A DNA stretch of 64,000 nt from positions 72,986,479 through 73,050,478 of the forward strand of contig CM033712.1 in NCBI GenBank assembly GCA_019671005.1, written 5' to 3'. The stretch is from Hibiscus mutabilis (lineage: Eukaryota > Streptophyta > Magnoliopsida > Malvales > Malvaceae). Of this stretch, positions 21,913 through 33,504 are shown piece after piece. A program made the translations under genes and the position numbers. Every line of letters begins with the position of its first letter. The first letter of the stretch is position 1. The notes under the pieces are model-generated. The model searched no databases, was not told where the DNA came from, and saw nothing but the letters and a program-made list of their open reading frames with translations.

Positions 21913-24389
21913 ATGATCGGTGATGTGGTGGTCAAGGATTTCTGTTGCATCATATTCATATTGTTAAGTCTTTCCCTTTTCTTTTTTGATGCGTGTAGCT
22001 AACTTTGCTACTATTTGCTTGGGAGTAGCTAAAACCTTTTAAGGGTTTATGTTATGTTTACTTGTTCGATTTCAATGAAAGAGGCATTCATGTGCATTTC
22101 ATTTGGCAAGCATTTTATATTCTTTGATTTCTTTTAAACATTTCATTTATTCCTTTTTATTATGAGATTACTTTTGTTTTCCCCAACATATATGTATATA
22201 TCTTCTGCAAGATCGACTTTAATTCAAAATTTAAAAGTCTAAGGTTGTGAGTACACTGCAAATGAGAACCTTCTATACTATCTGGGCCAAGGGAGGAACA
22301 ACAATTAGTGTTCAGGAATAATGGGCTGACCCCATTGAGTGAATTTTCCTCTCAGGCATTGTTGTTCAAGGTCCTTGAATGAAGTGATAACCCTAAAACA
22401 TCTACCACCTGAATACTATTGGATATCCATGAATGGGAGGACATTTGACATTCCTTCACTTCCCTTCACGAAGCAAAAAAAATAAGAAAAATATCCATTG
22501 TCGTCCCCTTTTGAGCCTGATAATGTTTTTTTATTCAACCCAAACCAAGGATCACCCCTAAAAGGAGATAAAAGTTGTATATAAATAAATGACAGCGAAT
22601 TCCTATTATGCTATGAAGATAATGCCTCATGAATTGAGGGGCGATAAAGGGAAATAAGTGTGTTGAATACAATCCTCAGTTTGGGAAACATAAACATTAA
22701 AATAAAATAGGGAAAGAAAAGCTTGTGCTCAAAGAGCCAACCAAATCAAGTTGAAAGTCACCAACGCAAGAGTTAAAGAAGTTGAAAGTGAAAGCACTAA
22801 GTTGAAGAGTGCAGTTGTAAAAACAAAAAGGGGTGAGAGATAAATAGAGAAAGGGCTATAGGAATTCTCCATCCAAATGAATCAGCCTTGAAAGATTGAT
22901 CACCTTTGAATGGAAGCATACATCAATACAGTGTGAAGATGCAAGGTGATCCGAAGCTACACTAGAAGAAAGGAAATGAACTCTAGGGTAAAAACCCAAA
23001 AATGGGCAGTCTAGAGCGATCCAAAAAAGAAAAAAGAAAATAGTACTTCATTTGAGCATATCCAGATTAGACAATATGTAATTGAGAGTTTCAGTCAGAA
23101 GAAATGATCATTGGTTTCACCACCCTTAAACACTTGTTTGGGCCTATATATCATTTCTTTCATAACCATGAGCCATAGCCTACATTACAAGCCTTGAAAT
23201 ACCATTTCGACCATGCATGGATGTCTGAGTTAGATGAATTTGCCTTCAGATCACATTCTGCCTATCGGGGTTAACCTTTCTTCAGGGATTGCCACATTTC
23301 TAATGCCTGATTGAGATCAGAAAAGAGGGAAAGATGGGGCACGGTGAGATAGCAAGTTAAAGAGAGCCACCTTAAATTGGGTAGAAATTAGGTATGAGAG
23401 TTGTTCCTCTCATAAGCTTAATAGCCTAGTAATGGTTTCACATGTGTATGTATCACCATAATATTCATGGTCTTTTAAACAGAAGTTTCACTTAGGTTGA
23501 TTTTTTTTATAAAAAACTAAGCTTGATTTCAGTAAACGGTGCTTGCCATGTTTTTTTTAAAAAATAAAAAATAACAATAGTAATAATAAAAAATATAATA
23601 AAATTATTTTATCAATATAATCCTCATAAGTCTCTTGCATTGGAATGAACAAGTGGACTGACCTTTTCGTGTACTGCGGGTACCTATGACTTGAGGGAAG
23701 ACAAGTAATACCCATAAGGAACGTCTTTGGAAGCTCAACATTAAGATACCACCTTTGGGATGACAAGATTGCATGTCAATAAAGTGCAAGGTTGTAAAGT
23801 CAATCTTCTCCAAAGAAGATTCAGTAAAGAAAATAAATATTAGACCCATGAAAGTTGGAAAGTTTAGGGGCCTGTGTTCACCCCAATGTTGAGAATGAAG
23901 AAGACTCGTCATGAAGAGTCAATGAATAGAAAATAACGAAGCCTGAGTTGAGTGGGGCAGTGTGTCGAAGAGGGACTTCAGGAAGTGACAGATTCTAGTC
24001 AAACCAGTATAAGCCAACCATATCCTTTCAAGATAAGACAAAAATGAGGACTTAGCAAAGACGAAAAGCTCGTGGAGGTTAAGGGTGATCGACCAAAAAG
24101 TGAGGATTTTTTCCAGCATCTCTAAAATGATTCCACTCATGTATCATATTTAATTAGATATACATAGGTTAGAAGCATGCTAACTCATACCATCAAATCA
24201 TTTTGATTGTTTTGGCATATTCGAGGAATCAAAAAAATTTTGACCTATAACTTCGCGTTGGAAAGGTAGATCTCAATAGAGAAAAAGCCAAAGCTAAGAC
24301 GAGAGGATATTGGGTGCGAAGTTGACATGACCTGCCAAGAAAGGACAATGAATGCCTATCATGTCGAAATCAAGGGGCAAAAAACCCGA

Positions 24390-24665
24390 AAGTGCACCCG
24401 AGAAAAGAAAAAGAACAGAGAAATAAAAAGAAAGAGAAAAAAAAGGAAGAAAATAAAAAGAAAAAGAAAAAATAATGAGAGAAGAAGAGAGAAAGAGAAA
24501 AAAAGGACGATAGGAAGAAAAAAGAAAAGAAAAAGAAAGAAAATAAAAAAACAAAAAAAAGAAAAAAAAGAGAGAAAAGAAAAAGAGAAAAAGGAAAAGC
24601 AAAAAAAGAGAAAAGAAAAAGAAAAAAAAGAGAGAAAAGGAAAGCAAAAGAAAAAGGAAATCTCC
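24390..24665 (+). repeat. Purine-only low-complexity tract (GA/A-rich)
   Basis: About 275 bp almost wholly of a and g. The counterpart in unit A (14330-14490) is about 115 bp shorter, so this tract varies in length between copies. Overlapping long open frames on both strands (Lys/Glu/Arg or Phe/Ser/Leu only) are artefacts of the composition. Confidence 0.9.
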
Positions 24666-25009
24666 AAGGTGAAAACCTATTCAGGATCCTAAGAAAAAAG
24701 GGGATACAAAGGGTGAACCCGAGCAAGAGGGGGGAACCGTCATTGTAAAGAAAAAGAAAAGGAAATTAAGAAAAGGTCGAGGTCAAGGGACCAAGGAGAT
24801 GGAAGTGACCAAGAAAAACTAAACATTTGAAAGATAGGTCGAATATCTCCTAAGAAGAAGAGTAAACGACGAAATGAAAACCCAAAAAAAATTTCAAGCG
24901 AAGGATTTTCAAACTCGTCGTGTAAAAATTTCGAAACAAAAGGGGCAGATACTCCTAGCTCAACGACTCCAGGGCAAAGGAGGCAGACATTCATAGCTCC
25001 AGATTCCAA

Positions 25010-25450
25010 GTAAGGAGAAGAAGCAAGTCCTATATAGAAATGACCTGTAACTCAAAATTTGCCAAGGAAAAAGAAGGGTTCTATATAGAAAGAACCTATG
25101 ACTCTAAGGCTTCAGTTCCAGGATCTTGCAGTGCAGGGTTCTATAGAGGAAGAACTCATAGATCTGAGGGAAAAATGCAAGTCCTATGTAGAAGGGACAT
25201 GTAACTCAAAATTTGTCATGGAAAAAGAAGGGTTCTATGTAGAAAGAACCTATGGCTCCCAGGCATCAGTTCCAGGATCTAGACAGCGAAGGGTTCTATA
25301 GAGGAAGAACTCGTGGATCTGAGGAAAATATACAAGTCCTATGTAGAAAGGACCTGCAACTCAAATTTTTGCCAAATGATTTTATAGAGAGAGAACTCAT
25401 GGCTCTAGGTTTTAGGAGAGGAATGGTGAACAGTTCTATTGGGGAAGAAC
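25010..25450 (+). repeat. 3' tandem repeats with GGTTCTAT...AGAAC motif, unit B
   Basis: Same arrangement as 14840-15290: about seven irregular units, including ggttctatatagaaagaacc and ggttctatagaggaagaact. They lie between the purine tract and the polypurine tract, in the 3' untranslated region of the element. Confidence 0.85.
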
Positions 25451-25548
25451 TCGAAGCTCGGAATCTCCAAAGAGGGGAGTTGGACAAAATTAGCGCTTAT
25501 GGTCTTTGCTTTATTCTTGTTATACAAGGATAAGCAAAGAGAGGCAGC

Positions 25549-28474
25549 TGTAATTACTAATTTTGTCCGGGGTGAACCCGTTTTTATTTTCGTTTTTTTG
25601 TTGTTGCAATAATGGGCTTATAGGTCGCTTTTTAATTATTAACTATATATATGTATATGTGGCTATTGTTAAAATCCAAAAGAAAAAATATATATATTAC
25701 TATTAGTATGTGTCATTATTATATGTTTAGTATATGTATGTTTATATGTATGTGGTATATGTAATATATGTAACATATATGTGTATGTTTATATATTATG
25801 TAATAGGTGTGGCTTGTATGTATTTATTATTATGTTTAGATTTAAATATGAATGTGTGTATATGTTATTATTGTGTTATTATGCTACTAAATGTACAATG
25901 TGTATATGTAATAAGTATTAATGTTTGTTTGTATATGTGTTTACATATTATGTGTATGTCATTATTATTACTATTACTATCACTTACTTTTATTATTATT
26001 ATTATTATTGTTATTATTATTATTATTATGTTTATTGTTATTATTATTATATGTTACTATGATGAAAGAAATCTGAAAAACAACAAAATATGTGTTTACC
26101 ATTTATAAAAATAAATGAGCCCATTTAAATTAATGTTCAAGTTCTTCTACATTAAAACTCAAAATTTAATACATATAACTCATTAAGCCCATTTGATAAA
26201 AAACCCTAGGCCCACAATAATCCTAGCCCTAATATGATAACAATCCCAAAAACCCTAATCTAAGGCCTTTTTATGTGGTCCAACGATCTAGATCGAACCA
26301 AGGATGGCCGATTAGATTCCCACGCTCCGTCACGCGCCGGCCGTTCGACTCCCACTTGCCGTCCGTTCACCTTCCATGCGCGCGCGAGGACCACGCGCCT
26401 GACCGATCGGATCCTCCACGCGCCCATGCCTCTCCCGTCTCAATCATCCTCATCCATGCATGCAAAAAAGACAATGCAATATCAGCTATGGCAGAAGCAA
26501 AAACCGACATTACAAGCAAATACAGATTCAGAACAAAGCTGGAAATGGCAAAACGCATGCAAGCATTGTCACGCAATTTCAGAAGCAAAAGAAGACAATG
26601 CTACCAACCATAATTGTTATCTTTTATGCACGAAAAATTAAATGTAATGTTGGCTATAAGAGCCAGAGCAAAGACAGTGTAATAGGGGGAGATCCAACAA
26701 TCAATAGAACAAGGCAGAGAAAATTTTTGGTTTTACCTTTATTTCGAAATCAATAGAGAAAAAAGGGTTTCTGAGTTTCTTTTCTATTTCTACCATTTGG
26801 TTCGAATAAAAGAAAAGCAAAAAGAGGGAAGAAGGTTTTACCTGTAGTTTTGACGGCCGCCGGCGATCGAGGCCTCATCTCGGCAATCCCAACGGTGGAG
26901 TTGTCTCATTCGTCGAGGGGAACGACATATCTCGATTTCGCGGCGATCCAACGGCAAAAGGGGCAGATTCGGCGAGGAGAAGACGAACAGTTTAAGATCG
27001 TTTCCGTGAAGCTCGGCTCGTTTTCTCGAGAAATCAGTCTGAAGAAGAAGAGGAAGCGGAGAAGGTTCTGTTGGTGTCCTTGCATGGTCGAAGGACTACC
27101 GGAGCGACGGTGAGCGGCGTTGAACATGAGAGCGAATTCATAAGGGGAGTGAGAAGGTTGAGGGTTATAACCTGGCTTTTGAAGAAGCTATGTCTGTTTT
27201 TTTTCCTTTTTTGGTTAAATTTTAGGTTATAACAGCCGCTATCGTTTTAAAAAAGGGGAAATAACCTCATAACGGGCTTCTCCCTTTCGAAATTCCCTCT
27301 TCGGCCCCTGGACCTTTTAAAAAACTTTCAGTCCGGTCCTTATTTTAAACAAGTTTGCTTGTTCTCCTAATATGGCCCTCTGATTTGTTCCCTTTCTTAA
27401 TTTAGTCCTTTCCAGTGTTTACCCCCTTATTGCATGTTTATTTTAAGTCTCTCATTTTAATTTCCTATCATTTCAGTCCCTGTTTTATGTTCGTTTACGT
27501 TATAATGTGGCCTTGGTTCTTACCATGTCGTATTAGCATAGAATGTATTTTTATATGGATAATGCATAGTTTTTTTATGTAATACAACATAGTATGTAGT
27601 ACAAAAGTTTTTCATATAAAGTATATTATCTTAATATATAATATATGATTTTTACATAATGTAGTATGTAGTTTTATAAAGCATATGATATATATTTCTA
27701 GGAAGTACATAATATATAGTTTTACAATGTATTTAATATAATTAATAAATGTAGTTCTCTTTATAATATATAATATAAGAAAAATATGGCTTCAATATAA
27801 AGTTTTATATAATATATAGTATAAACGTAATATATAGTTTTACATAATATAAAGTATGTATATAATATATGGTTTTAAAATATATAAATAGAATATATAT
27901 ATATATATATAATTTCTATGATGTGTGACATGTTTTCCATGCAATATGTGTTTTAATGTGGTAATTTGAGATATTGTTTTTATGCCTTTACTTGTGTTTA
28001 TTATATTGCCATGTATGCTTAGTTAATTCATGGTTAAATTGTCTTGCATTCGGAATATTAATCGTAATGCGATGTCCTTTTATTCGGGAACCAACGAGGC
28101 CAGTACCAGCCGTAGTGGTAGTGGTGCGGGCATTCCTTCTCAAATATTAGGGTCCTTAAAATATACTCCCATATATGACCGAATATTAATTTAATTTGTC
28201 ACTTTAAATACGCAATTTCCAATATTAAATAAGCGGTAAAACTTTTTGTACCAATTTTGGGCGTTGTGGGGTGCTAACCCTTCCCCACACATAACCGACT
28301 CCTGAACCTAAAAATCTATGGTTTTGTTTTTGGTGCCCGGTCTACCAAACCCAAGTGACCGGTGGCGACTCCCAGTTTTATTTCAAAAGTGTATTTTTTA
28401 AAAGAACCTCCCCTTTAAATAAAATGTTTTCAATAAAAGTAGGAAACCCTCAAATTTTCAAAAATGTCGTTACA
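25549..28474 (+). repeat. Terminal LTR of the Tat/Ogre-like array (LTR3, 2926 bp)
   Basis: Starts TGTAATTACTAATTTTGTCC after the polypurine tract and ends gtcgttaca at 28474. It is the longest of the copies here. It contains an (ATT)n tract (about 25965-26055), a GC-richer block at 26280-26440, an AT-rich section of repeated ataatatatagtttta-like units (about 27540-27910) and the conserved 3' end with ccggtggcgactcc. The 5 bp after it, AAGAC, would be the target duplication; the partner is outside the window. Confidence 0.85.
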
Positions 28475-29490
28475 AAGACAAAGTTGTGAATGCTTCAACT
28501 GTGGAATGAAGGGCCACTTTGCTCGAGATTACAGATTGCCCATAAGGGAGAGTCGTGAATGCTTCAATTGTGGCAAGAAAAGCCACTTTACTCAAGATTG
28601 CAGATTACCCAGGAAAAAGACTTTCCAAGGAAACATGACCACCACAAAAGAAGAGGAGAGTGAGGTTATGTTTGATGCTTCCATCAGCAAGGAAGAATGG
28701 GATGCAGAAGCTAGACTTTTGTTGAAGAAGATTTAATAGAAGAAATGAAGGAATTATCTCTTGTAGCAACCACATACTAAAAGATGAACTACAATGATAA
28801 AGAAGACTTCAAAGAAGACATGGAGGCACCAACTCTCGTTGCAACTACAAATCCAAATATAGACTACAAGGATGAAGAGTTGGAAGAAGACATGGAGAAA
28901 CCAACTCTTGCAACAACCATGGAGTCAAAATTGATTACGAGGAGGATTGGATTATCGAGTCTGGGTGCTCCAATGATGAAAGATGTTGGAGATGTTGTGA
29001 TCCAACCAATTGCAAATGCTACACTTCAAGGAATTTGGTGTTTGATGAAGCTTCTTCTTGGTGGTCACCTCAGGAGATCGAACTTCTAGAATTTTTTGAA
29101 TTAGAAGAAGTTTCAGAAGATAAGAAGGAAAGTGAAGAGCAAGCATCAGATCCAAGTAAAAAAAGAGAAAGCTCATCCTTGAAAGATAAAAGTATATGGA
29201 AGACGGTTGTATATCAACCTACATCCGAGGAGTTTCGTCTAAGCCAAATAGAAGTCGAAAAACTTAGCGAGGAAATGTTGGAAGCCCTAAATAAGGCTAC
29301 AGGTAACTATTCACAACAATGTGAGACTTCTTCTAGTGAAATCCTTAAAAAAGAGAACAAACATTGGTGCATAGTGAAGAACACAATTGAGGAGGACTTG
29401 TTGGAGCATATTCGTAGTGACAAGACACCAAAGACAACCTGAGAAACATTAGCGAAGTTATTTTCAAAAAAAATTAAGATCAGGTAGGCG
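28475..29490 (+). pseudogene. Scrambled Copia-type gag/pol remnant
   Basis: Directly abuts LTR3. In order it shows two zinc knuckles (CFNCGMKGHFARDY with the last Cys lost, and CFNCGKKSHFTQDC, 28480-28610), a repeated acidic stretch (28784-28910), the protease start DYEEDWIIESGCSN (active-site Asp replaced by Glu, about 28930-28975), then FDEASSWWSPQEIELLE (about 29038-29090), the motif normally found downstream of Copia integrase, and finally NTIEEDLLEHIRSDKTPK and LAKLFSKKN (about 29380-29470), which belongs to the N-terminal part of a Copia gag. The order gag end, protease, integrase tail, gag start is not that of one element. Stops and frame changes are present. Not a functional gene. Confidence 0.7.
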
Positions 29491-29571
29491 GGTGCGGATT
29501 GGATTTTACCAGTTTTATAATGGTCAAACTCTATTATCAGTCCCTATTATATACTTTAGCTATAGATTTAA

Positions 29572-32440
29572 TGTAAAACCCCCTTCCCGGTATGGTAGAG
29601 AACCGGGTCGGAAAGCGTTATCGAAAAATAAATTCAGAATTTTAGAGACGATCTCGGGGTTCAGGACTCATTCGAAAGGTCTTGTTAATCATTCTTAAGA
29701 CTTAACGAACTTATTCGTTACTAATCTTATCAGAAATTTGGGTCATTTTAAACCTTTTTAAACTAAAAGGACTAAATCGTAAACTTTACAATTTAGCGAT
29801 CCTAATCTGAATTCTTTATTATCAACTTATAATTAAACCTACCAATTATTAATCTGTGAAGTTTCGTTACTATCAGATATCATTTACCTAATCAATTAAA
29901 CTATACGACTTTAGTGACCATTTTGTAAATTATCCAAAACTTCTCTTTATTCTTTATAACATAATTAACTAACACTGTATCGATACCCTAAGGGCTTTAT
30001 CGATACGCTAAGCCTAATTTCCAGATTTCCAGATTTAAAGGACGACAAGCTTGTACCGATACAGCTAATCTCGTATCGATACGAGTTGACTGCGTTGACC
30101 CCGTATGGATACGCTATAAGACCGTATCGATACCATTTTTCAACCCAAATTCTAGTGATCAATTTCTGTACCGATACGCCTTAGTCGTATTGATATTCCC
30201 TGTCTCTTAAGCCAAATTATGTCTGGTCGTATCGATACGCCATCACCAGTATCGATACGCCCTAACCTGTAATAATAGATTTTTACTGGTTTTTATTCGA
30301 TTTACCCATCCAAACGATATTCAAATTTTACCAATTTTACCAGCAACTTTAAAAACAATAATTCTAATAGCATGTCAAATTTTAATGCGATTCAAATCCA
30401 TTTACTACAATTTTACCAATTAGGGCCTATAAGCTTATTTTAGTCAATTTCCCAAACTCTAAACATACCATATTGCACATACAACACCTAGGTACTTTTA
30501 TGCTTATACAACCACATCAAAATAAGTCATCATGACACATTTAAACCTTATGCCACCTTACTAGGAGTTCGGAAATAAAAGTAAACATACATATAGCTTG
30601 CGAAAATGACTTGCAACTGGGATATTACACGATCGGGGTTCGGAAAATCTCAAGACCCTGAAATGCATGAGACACGCATATTTTAGGCTTACATAGCCTA
30701 GTGAGGTAGTCATAACAACATAAGCAATGACAATACATAAATGGCATGCTATGAACATGAATGGCATATTGGTATACTTAATTATCATAATCGTATTCTT
30801 TTAATCACAAGGTCTCATGCTTAGGCCATTTATCATAAATTCACATAATCATAATAAAGCTTATACACATTTAAATTTCCTTGGACAATGTAACAAGTGG
30901 ATACACAGATTCCCCTTTACACCATACATATAACGGAAAATAGGTCGTAGCCTTGAGTCGTAGCTCCGGATAGTCCCTTACATAATCCATCCTTATCTCC
31001 CCCACATATAGGCCGTAGCCCCGGACTGTAATCTAATCCCTTACTTATACGAGCTCAAATAACCCTATGGCATGCCAATTGTATCCAAAACTCACAAATG
31101 TCCAAGGTTACACATATTTCATTATATTACTTATCTTTATGCTCGTAGGCCATAACGTATCGGAATTGAGCCTTAACTCCTTATAACAGATCATATCATA
31201 TACGTACCATATCATAACATATTCATAGCATATTCATATCGAATTCACATATAGCATTTCATATCGGATTCGCATATAGAATATTCATAGCATATTCATA
31301 TCAGATTCACACATAGCATATTTCAAACATAGTACATGAACTTACCCATATCAACCGTATCGAAGACTTACCATGCTTACCATTAGCACCGACACAAACT
31401 TGCTCTACTTGAGCCCTTAAACAAAATGCAAATTGTAACACAAAATGAATGCAACAGGATGGCACCTTGCCTATCCCTTGACATGACTACACTCACCTTG
31501 ATTATGGAAGCTTTTAGGATTCCCAAATTTCAATTCTTTTGCTCCTAGGCTTGATTGGAGATGATGGATCGTTCTCCTCCAATTTTTGAGCTAGGAAAAA
31601 CATAAGGAATTATCATAACCAATATAACAACATGGTTAAAGATTAGGCTTAGAGTTTACAACTCGAAATTAAATTCTAATTGCCTATGGAATCCAACAAT
31701 TGAAGGAGAGCTTCTTCTTACCCAACCGATGGCTTTTCGATGGAGTCTTCAAATCAAAGAACACTTGAGTTTAAGGAGGCCAACAAAGGAGGTGTGTGCT
31801 TGCTTGAGGTGGAAAAAAACAATAGAGGAGCTTGCTTATTTGAAGACAAGGTTTTTGGGTTTTGCTTTTGGGAGTTCAAAAGATGAGAACTTCACGTTGT
31901 TTCATTCTTTTAATACTTATTTGGCCATCCTAATCATGGCTCACCTATCCTTCAACCAATAAAAACATTTCCTCTATCCAAGGGTTTTCCTAAACCCAAT
32001 GGCCATTAGCTTTTCAAGTTGGCTAATGACTTCAGTAGTCATCTTTTCTGATGACTTTCACGTGGAGAAGGCCAAGCAAGTAGGCGAGTAAGCACATTGC
32101 TTCAATTTCTCTCCAATTAAGCCTTAAACAGATTTGAAACAGGGGACCCGTATACGCTCGTGGCCGTACCGGTACGCCCACGCTAAAACGGGTAAGTTAG
32201 TTATTGGCAGTTGGACCGTATCGATACTAGCTTAACCGTATCGATACGCCTAGCTCAGAATTTGCATTTTGGCTTCGAATTTCGTACAAGGAAGTTCATT
32301 CACTCAAATAGGACCAAAATGTAACTTCATTATACAAGAGGGGTACAAAGGTCAATCATTACAAACGTTTAATACATCGGATTTAAAATTTCCGATCACC
32401 GAAACCTACTTCCGACTCGGCCGATTTTCGGGATGCGACA
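29572..32440 (-). mobile_element. Solo gypsy-type LTR (2869 bp) with perfect 5-bp TSD
   Basis: On the minus strand it starts TGTCGCATCCCGAAAATCGG, a start I associate with Tekay/Del-type gypsy LTRs, and ends GGGGGTTTTACA. It is flanked by TTTAA at 29567-29571 and 32441-32445. No internal retrotransposon sequence is present, so it is a solo LTR. It contains clusters of the palindrome GTATCGATAC at 29975-30265 and 32150-32260 and several cat(a/c)tcatat-type short repeats at 31190-31330. The 77-codon frame at 31729-31962 is LTR sequence. Confidence 0.9.
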
Positions 32441-32445
32441 TTTAA

Positions 32446-33504
32446 CCCATATAATCTAATTTGATTTATTTTGATCCTATACTTTTCGAAGTTTGAAATA
32501 CCAATCTTAATTCTTAACACAAACATTATAAGGATAATATTACTAAATCACAAAGAATAAAAAAAAAATCAAATTAGAGAATACGAGCCGAATCTACAAC
32601 TTACACATTGTACAAATAGTAATAACAAATTTTGATTTAACAATTTTAACAGCTATTGTTTGTTCAATATTGAGATCCCGGAATTTGAAAAACACAAGAA
32701 CTAAAAATAAATCAAATTATAGGACTAGACATATATTATATACACGACACATGAAATAATAAAATTAGACTTTTTTAGTTCAATGGTTGGATTTTATAAG
32801 TCGAAAGACCAAGTCAGTGCTCATCTATACTACTATATATTGTATAATATAAATTTTTATTATAGATCTATAAGATTATTGGAATCAAATAAACCACTCA
32901 AGAAACTTATATGAAATTTAAAATCAATTTATAATAATAAAAATAAATTAAAAATATTTATGCCTTTTATTTGATCAAATGTAAATGTTTCTCCCAACAA
33001 AATAGATCAATTACGTGTATAATTAAACTCTTCAATTCATATAATAAAGAAGTTAGGCTACTAATGAATTATAATACTTTCAAACTTGTTATATTTATTA
33101 TTAAAATAATAGGTCCTACTAAATTATGCGTAATTACATATTTTACCAACCAAAGTTGAATATTTATAAAAACATCCCTAGTTAACTAGAATCGAAAGTA
33201 GAAGCTGAGAAAAAGAAGAGGAAAGTATTGCATATAGTTTTGTTTTTCCCTCTGATTTCAGCAGAAGGGAATACATTAAATAGCAGCAGTCACATAATCC
33301 ATAGGCCCTGCCACCAATGTGACTTTTGACCTGAACATGGTGCCACTTGATTGTTACTCGAATATTTACAGCACGGAAAAACAGCATATATCCAACCGAA
33401 CAGGAGAGCACGCCCTTTGCGTTGCTCTCGTTCACGAAACTCTAGTTCCGGAATTATACGGTTTGAAAGCGATCATAACTAGAAAATAGGTTGAGACTCT
33501 CTTG
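32446..33504. other. Intergenic, AT-rich; 3' flank of the DUF7036-like gene
   Basis: About 1 kb with no coding signal on either strand. The last part, nearest 33504, should contain the 3' untranslated region of the neighbouring minus-strand gene. No reliable poly(A) signal could be assigned. Confidence 0.6.

Larger units (their letters stand above)
21695..25548 (+). mobile_element. Tat/Ogre-like array, unit B internal region
   Basis: Paralogue of unit A without the Athila insertion; the unoccupied site is at 23541-23547. It ends with a polypurine tract gataagcaaagagaggcagc at 25529-25548 directly before LTR3. No RT, RNase H or integrase. Apart from the gag end, the purine-rich stretch and the 3' tandem repeats listed separately, I see nothing coding. 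Confidence 0.8.

Noticed and set aside
31729..31962. 77-codon plus-strand frame starting MAFRWSLQIKEHLS
   Set aside because: Lies inside the solo LTR bounded by the TTTAA duplication; no support as a host gene.
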